Below are positions 59,498 to 64,000 of a DNA stretch of 64,000 nt, in pieces. Made by a program: the position numbers and the translations under genes. This DNA comes from Grifola frondosa (taxonomy: Eukaryota > Basidiomycota > Agaricomycetes > Polyporales > Grifolaceae), in contig LUGG01000002.1 of the NCBI GenBank assembly GCA_001683735.1, forward strand, positions 2,480,001-2,544,000, read 5' to 3'. The notes below the pieces were generated by a model. That model saw only the letters and a list, made by a program, of their open reading frames with translations, searched no databases and was not told where the DNA came from. Numbering within the stretch: the stretch's first letter is position 1; each line of letters starts with the position of its first letter.

Positions 59498-61454
59498 ATG
59501 GCCACTTTTCCCGATTTCGTACGTTTTTGCCTCCCGGTGCATGCCCATCGTCCTGACTGGTATGTGCGCAGAATAAGGGGCTGTACGCCCCTCTCGCCGA
59601 GGTGGACCCCGAGGTGCAGAACATTATCGACAAGGAGACGTGGAGGCAGTTCTCGGGCTTGGAGCTCATTGCTTCGGAGGTGCGAGGGCGCTCTCTTTCT
59701 AATTTGCTGGTGCTAATGTCTGAGCAGAACTTGACGAGCCGCGCGACGATGGAAGCGAACGGCTCGATCCTCACCAACAAGTACTCGGAGGGTCTGCCTG
59801 CTGCGCGCTACTACGGCGGTAACGAGTATGTCGACGAGCTCGAGGTCCTCTGCCAGAAGCGCGCCCTTCAGGCGTTCCACCTCGACCCCGCCAAGTGGGG
59901 TGTCAATGTCCAGCCTTACTCCGGTAGCGTGCGTGCTCTCCTAATGTCTCATCGTGTCGCTTGTGTTGAATCGATTCCATTTCACAGACAGCAAAGTACG
60001 ACATTTTGTGGTCGTCTCTGGCTTGATCTGACATTCTCTGCAGCTTTGCCGCACTCACCGCCCTCCTCCAACCCCAGGATCGTCTCATGGGCCTCGGGCT
60101 TCCGGACGGAGGCCATTTAACACACGGTTATTATGTTCGTGTTATCTTATCTTATCACATTATGCCCTCGAGAGGCGCTTGTTCGCGCGTGTGCCCAGCG
60201 CTACGTTGCTTGCTTGCCGGCATGCAATGTAGATTGCTACGAACAGATCGCTGATCCATCATGTATAACAGACCGCCAAGAAGAAGATGACTGCCTCCTC
60301 GATCTACTTCCAGTCCCTTCCTTATGCGCTTGACCCCGCCACCCAGTTGATCGACTACAACGGGCTTGCATCACTGGCGAAGATCTACAAGCCGCGCCTG
60401 CTTATCTGCGGTGCATCAGCGTACCCCCGTGACTGGGACTACAAGGCTCTGCGCACGGTGGCAGACGACAACGGCGCGTTCCTCATGGCCGACATCGCGC
60501 ATACCAGTGGTCTCGTTGCTGCTGGCGAGCTCGCGGACCCCTTCGAGTACTGTGATGTCGTCACCACCACGACGTGAGGGCTCCTCTCCATTCTGGAAGC
60601 TTTTTTGTGCTAACGAGGTGGTGGGTGTAGACACAAGACTCTGCGTGGGCCCCGTGCCGGTTTGATCTTCTTCCGCAAGGACAGCGATAAGGCAAAGGAC
60701 CTTGAGAAGCGTGTCAACGACGCTGTGTTCCCTGCATGCCAGGGTGGTCCCCACAACAACGTGTGTGCTAATGCTCTTTATACGTCACTCATAAATTTAT
60801 TCTCCTGTCTTGTCTAGACTATTGCGGGTATCGCCACCGCCCTCCTCCAGGCATGCCAACCTTCATGGAAGGCATATGCCAAGCAGGTGATCGCCAACGC
60901 CCGCACGCTCGGGCAGGAGCTCGTTGCGCACGGATACAAGCTCCAGACATCGGGAACCGACAACCACCTTGTCCTCTGGGACCTCCGCCCGCTTGGTCTG
61001 ACCGGAAGCAAGCTTGAGAAGCTGTGCGACATCGTCGGCATCACCATCAACAGTTCGTCTCCTCCGCTCAGTCTTTTACAGACGCAAGTACTGACTAGCA
61101 CTTCCCGTTACAGAAAACGCTGTCTCTGGCGACGCGTCTGCGCAAGTCCCGGGAGGCATCCGTCTTGGTACTGCCGCGCTCACCTCGCGCAACATGCTCG
61201 AGGCAGATATGAAGATCGTTGCAGACTTCCTGCACCGCGCGGTGCAGCTCTCGCTGCTGCTGCAGAAGGAGGCAGGCAGCAAGCTGCTGAAGGACTTCGT
61301 ACGCGTCGCGTCGGTACCGCAGGAGGGCAAGGAGGGCGCGCTGCAGGTGCGCACGCTCCGCGACGAGGTGCGCGCGTTCGCGCGGCGGTGGCCGCTCCCC
61401 GGCGTCGACGTCTCGACGCTCACGCGGCCAGCGGGGATCGAGGAGGACGAGTGA
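59498..61454 (+). CDS. SHM2: Serine hydroxymethyltransferase, cytosolic type
   Basis: PLP enzyme that converts serine and tetrahydrofolate to glycine and 5,10-methylene-THF. Nine exons: 59498-59518, 59572-59679, 59728-59928, 59988-59995, 60044-60134, 60272-60573, 60631-60760, 60818-61052, 61114-61454; 478 aa, all phases agree. Motifs: [58 protein letters not shown] and the PLP-lysine in [41 protein letters not shown]. No presequence before the SHMT core ([15 protein letters not shown]), so a cytosolic isozyme is inferred. One exon is only 8 nt long. Unlike several neighbours it shows no frame break. Confidence 0.95.
59988..59995 (+). other. 8-nt micro-exon of the SHMT gene
   Basis: The exon ACAGCAAA is bounded by an AG acceptor (TTTCACAG) and a GTACG donor. 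Joining gives Ser-Thr-Ala-Asn-Phe-Ala-Ala, exactly the conserved SHMT SxxNFAA block. The exon is required for both frame and residues; skipping it would shift the frame. Confidence 0.85.
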
Positions 61455-61742
61455 TCGTGTTGCTTTTGTTTGCATTGCAGGAGGGTTCGATGGCGGCGGG
61501 TATATGACAGAGGTAAAATAGTCGGGTGTTCAACATTATCCGGCCCTCCCAGACGTTCAACATTGTCTGGGTAGCATTGTATTTGTAGATTCCACTCACA
61601 TCCCTAATACCAGGCGGGTTATAAACTGGCCCATCTTAGTATTGTGCTCATCTTTGCGTTGCATTGTACTCATAATGGTCAGTGTTCGGAGAAAAACCCA
61701 TTCAACGAGTCTGGCCAACAAAATAAACATGAGCTCCGGTAG
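61455..61742. other. Short intergenic, 3' flank of SHMT
   Basis: About 290 bp, AT-rich, 3' UTR of the SHMT gene and the trailer side of the tRNA. Nothing else seen. A further 232 bp (61833-62064) separate the tRNA 5' end from the next gene. Confidence 0.45.
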
Positions 61743-61832
61743 CTGCCCCAGTGAGGCTCGAACTCACGACCTTCCGATATCATCACCTAGGTGTTAACAG
61801 TCGGACGCTGTGACCAACTCAGCCATGGGGCA
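61743..61832 (-). tRNA. tRNA-Asn (GTT) with a 16-nt intron
   Basis: Read on the minus strand. The acceptor arms TGCCCCA and TGGGGCA pair over seven bases, the D arm is GCTG/CAGC, the anticodon stem TCCGA/TCGGA, and the T arm GTGAG-TTCGAGC-CTCAC. The anticodon loop CTGTTAA gives GTT (Asn). A 16-nt intron (61779-61794) lies one base 3' of the anticodon, the canonical site for nuclear tRNA introns. Mature length 74 nt; discriminator G. No CCA is encoded. Confidence 0.93.
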
Positions 61833-62064
61833 GACAATATTTTCCTGATATACGTGCATCATCACGTGCATATCTGCATTCGTCAAAGATAGCCTGTCAC
61901 GTGAAGCTTCAAGTCTTCACCTCATTTCTACGGGCCCTGTGATGTATGTAGCATGCGAATCATATGGCAAACATGGTAAGCAGTGCTTAAAGCCGCCCTA
62001 GCACTTATGGCAACACGCATCGCTGAACAATTTCCTTGTGACATTTAGTTTCATCCTTCTCTTA

Positions 62065-62578
62065 ATGATGCACGCTGTTCTCGGTGCCGCGTCTGGCAAC
62101 AACACTGATCTGATTTGCCGACCTTTTGGTACATGCGAGCCATGTCCGGAGGATGCTGTGAGTATTGCTCCTCCCTTCAATCCGTAGGCGTTTTCACCAC
62201 AATGCATCAACAGTTACACGAACCGTTTTGCATGCCATTCGGTAACCGACGTCTCATGCATTGCATACCTGCGTCGTCGTCCCCCACCAGCTCTCCTCCG
62301 ACTAGCTCTTCCTAACTAGTATCACTATGCCGGATGATAAGCCTTCGCCATCGCCGTCCAACCAGGGGGAGATACCAGCGTGGGAGTCATGCGGGCGTAT
62401 TGTGGAGAAAGAACGTGCCGACTTCTACGAGTTTCTGGTCTGCAACTTCTTCGTCGCGATATTGGCCGTAGTCGTGCTTTTCGCGAGGTCCAAGAGGCTG
62501 CAAGCGTTGCAAGCGCGGCAGCTGGCTGCACGCATCGGGTTGATAAGGGGGACTCCTGGTGGTTGGGTTAATGGATGA
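62065..62578 (+). CDS. Small single-pass membrane protein, JTB-like
   Basis: Three exons with consistent phases: 62065-62157, 62214-62272, 62320-62578, 136 aa. The N-terminal part has a Cys-rich segment: ICRPFGTCEPCPEDALHEPF, CMPFGNRRLMHC, then WESCGRIVEKERADFYEF; next a membrane helix (LVCNFFVAILAVVVLFA) and a basic cytosolic tail (RSKRLQALQARQLAARIGLI). The layout (CxPC, spaced Cys, ESCRxxxERxxFxxF before the helix) resembles the JTB family of animals; that link is inference from memory. The reading frame upstream of ATG 62065 (TFSFILLLMM) looks like a signal peptide, so the true start may be further up. The 47-nt second intron has a weak GTCGTC donor. Confidence 0.55.
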
Positions 62579-64000
62579 TGATGCTGCCGGACATTGCATG
62601 TTGTGTACCTAGTAAGTGGCATATCCGTCTCTACCTGTCATTTTTCGGGCAATGTGTTGACGGTCAGTTTGGTCTGGGAAGTATTGTATCATTTAGACCT
62701 ACGCTACATAATGGCTCGATTTTTACCATTGGACGATGCTGTATAGAGCTACAAGTCTTGATCCTTCATCACATGCGTCCTGTGTTATATTTCTTGGGCC
62801 TTACAATCTCTTGAGTCCTCGTGATCTCAACGTTCATTCCCATTCAACGTTCATGCCTCAGAAATACCTATCTGTAACGGATTGACCTTTTTTTCCGCAG
62901 TAAACGGCTGCCCGGTCTTGTGTTCTATCCCCATCCCTATGATCATTCGTCGTGCATTTAGCCTATGGTCGCACCGAAGGACCAACCCAGATGCCGACGA
63001 AAGCTCGTACACGCAGGCCCCGCTCTGTGAATTGCCGCTATGGAGCGTTTGTCAGGTTATGGTTCTCATGATGGCCCATGGTTTCCCCCATGGTTTCCCC
63101 CAATACACCCCCTGCAATGTTTCATTCATCGCATCAGCGGTATCACAAGCTCTTCCCGTCAGTCAAATGAGCAGCACCTGCTCCTCGTCGCAGCACATCG
63201 CTGCGCGGATTGGCCATTCTGTTCCATTACGGCGCGTCGTCTACTAAATTGGACAGGGACATCCGCCGGAAGTTATTTTGAGGGTGTCGTGTGTTCCTCG
63301 ACGCTACCTTGGGCCTGTATAAGAGCGTCAAGACTGTCTGGGGAAATTTGCAGCTCCATTGAAGTTCTCGCGCGACATTGTCATAACAGCATGCAGACAT
63401 GCTGACCTTTGTCCTGCCCAGTATCGCGTTTGGCTTGGTCGCCGACGTCGATATCGTTTCTGCTGTTGCTGGCGTGTCGACATTCAATGATATAAGCTCT
63501 ATACAGTAAGCATGCTCGCTTTGCATATTTTTCGCTGGTTCAGGCTCTAAAATTCTGTTGCGGTTGTTGCATGCTACTGCCAAGTATTCTCCGGAGTTGG
63601 GAGACATTTGACTCAAACGTTGCATAGAAAGCGGTGCTAATGTCACCCACTACAAGCTCTTCCAGGGACTCTCTCTAATATGTCGCTACGGTGACCCTGA
63701 GAACCTTCGAGTGTGGAAGAGTATGGAGTGGGCTGTCATCGCCCCACGCTATAATGTTCATCACGGCGTACATGGTATCCGCCACGCAGCGAAGAAGTTC
63801 AGGCGAGGAGGCATCTGGATACTGACGTAGCATCACTGCGCGTGCAAGTGGCACACGTAGCTCAGACTTTGCATGAGAGTGTGAGCTGGAGATCGAAATG
63901 GGGAAGACACGTTTGCAGTGTGTATGCGTTTTCTTTTGGTTTGTGCTCATCACGGCTGATTCTGATGTGTTCCATCAACCTGTGGTTAGGTCGCTGAAAG
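62579..64000. other. Right end, no supported gene
   Basis: About 1.4 kb. Plus-strand ORFs at 62882-63405 and minus-strand ORFs at 63227-63646 lack motifs and overlap. A minus-strand ORF at 63675-63953 (92 codons, with KSELRVPLARAVMLRQYPDA and ADTMYAVMNIIAWGDDS) looks somewhat protein-like and could be the last exon of a gene that extends beyond the right edge, but I have no family for it. Confidence 0.4.

Noticed and set aside
63070..63105. CCCATGGTTTCC tandem copies
   Set aside because: Only two units of about 13 bp; too short to be more than a local duplication.

Overview
The window is nuclear DNA of a filamentous basidiomycete, most likely an Agaricomycete. The evidence is many short (about 50-60 nt) GT-AG introns, a fungal fruit-body lectin gene, a CYP53-type P450, an intron-bearing tRNA-Asn, and Ty3/gypsy plus DIRS/Ngaro-like retroelements. 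No fungal species can be named from the sequence alone.

Layout. Positions 1-3.7 kb hold the broken 5' half (gag, protease, start of RT) of a Ty3/gypsy element on the minus strand, cut by the window edge. From 3.7 to 10.5 kb lies a tyrosine-recombinase retroelement (gag/zinc finger, RT-RNase H, tyrosine recombinase) on the plus strand with a 180-bp direct repeat in two copies, one just after the recombinase and one 1.5 kb further on; it is decayed. From 10.8 to 30 kb come metabolic genes: a hydroxyacid dehydrogenase, HMG-CoA reductase, a tandemly duplicated short-chain dehydrogenase (SDR) block (two full-length copies and two truncated pseudogenes), a glutamine-rich small heat-shock protein and a CYP53 P450. 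From 30 to 47 kb is a housekeeping block: listerin (LTN1), a small unknown protein, PDS5 and, head-to-head with it, the NatA auxiliary subunit. From 47 to 62.6 kb follow a secreted Ser/Thr-rich protein, ATP synthase subunit f, SRP19, a fruit-body lectin, a type-B carboxylesterase, cytosolic serine hydroxymethyltransferase, tRNA-Asn and a small JTB-like membrane protein. The last 1.4 kb has no gene I can support.

The genes do not form an obvious pathway or biosynthetic cluster. They are a typical fungal mix of housekeeping genes (protein quality control, cohesion, N-terminal acetylation, SRP targeting, one-carbon metabolism, sterol synthesis) with lineage-specific genes. Exon boundaries were set by reading frame, splice signals and family conservation; no RNA or alignment data were available.

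The most interesting points are: the retroelement with 180-bp repeats and a long hairpin at the repeat edge; the SDR array, where two pseudogenes share one lesion and so predate the duplication; an 8-nt micro-exon in the SHMT gene; two GC-AG introns; and one- or two-base frame breaks in several conserved genes, about half at homopolymers, which points to residual assembly errors as much as to real pseudogenes.
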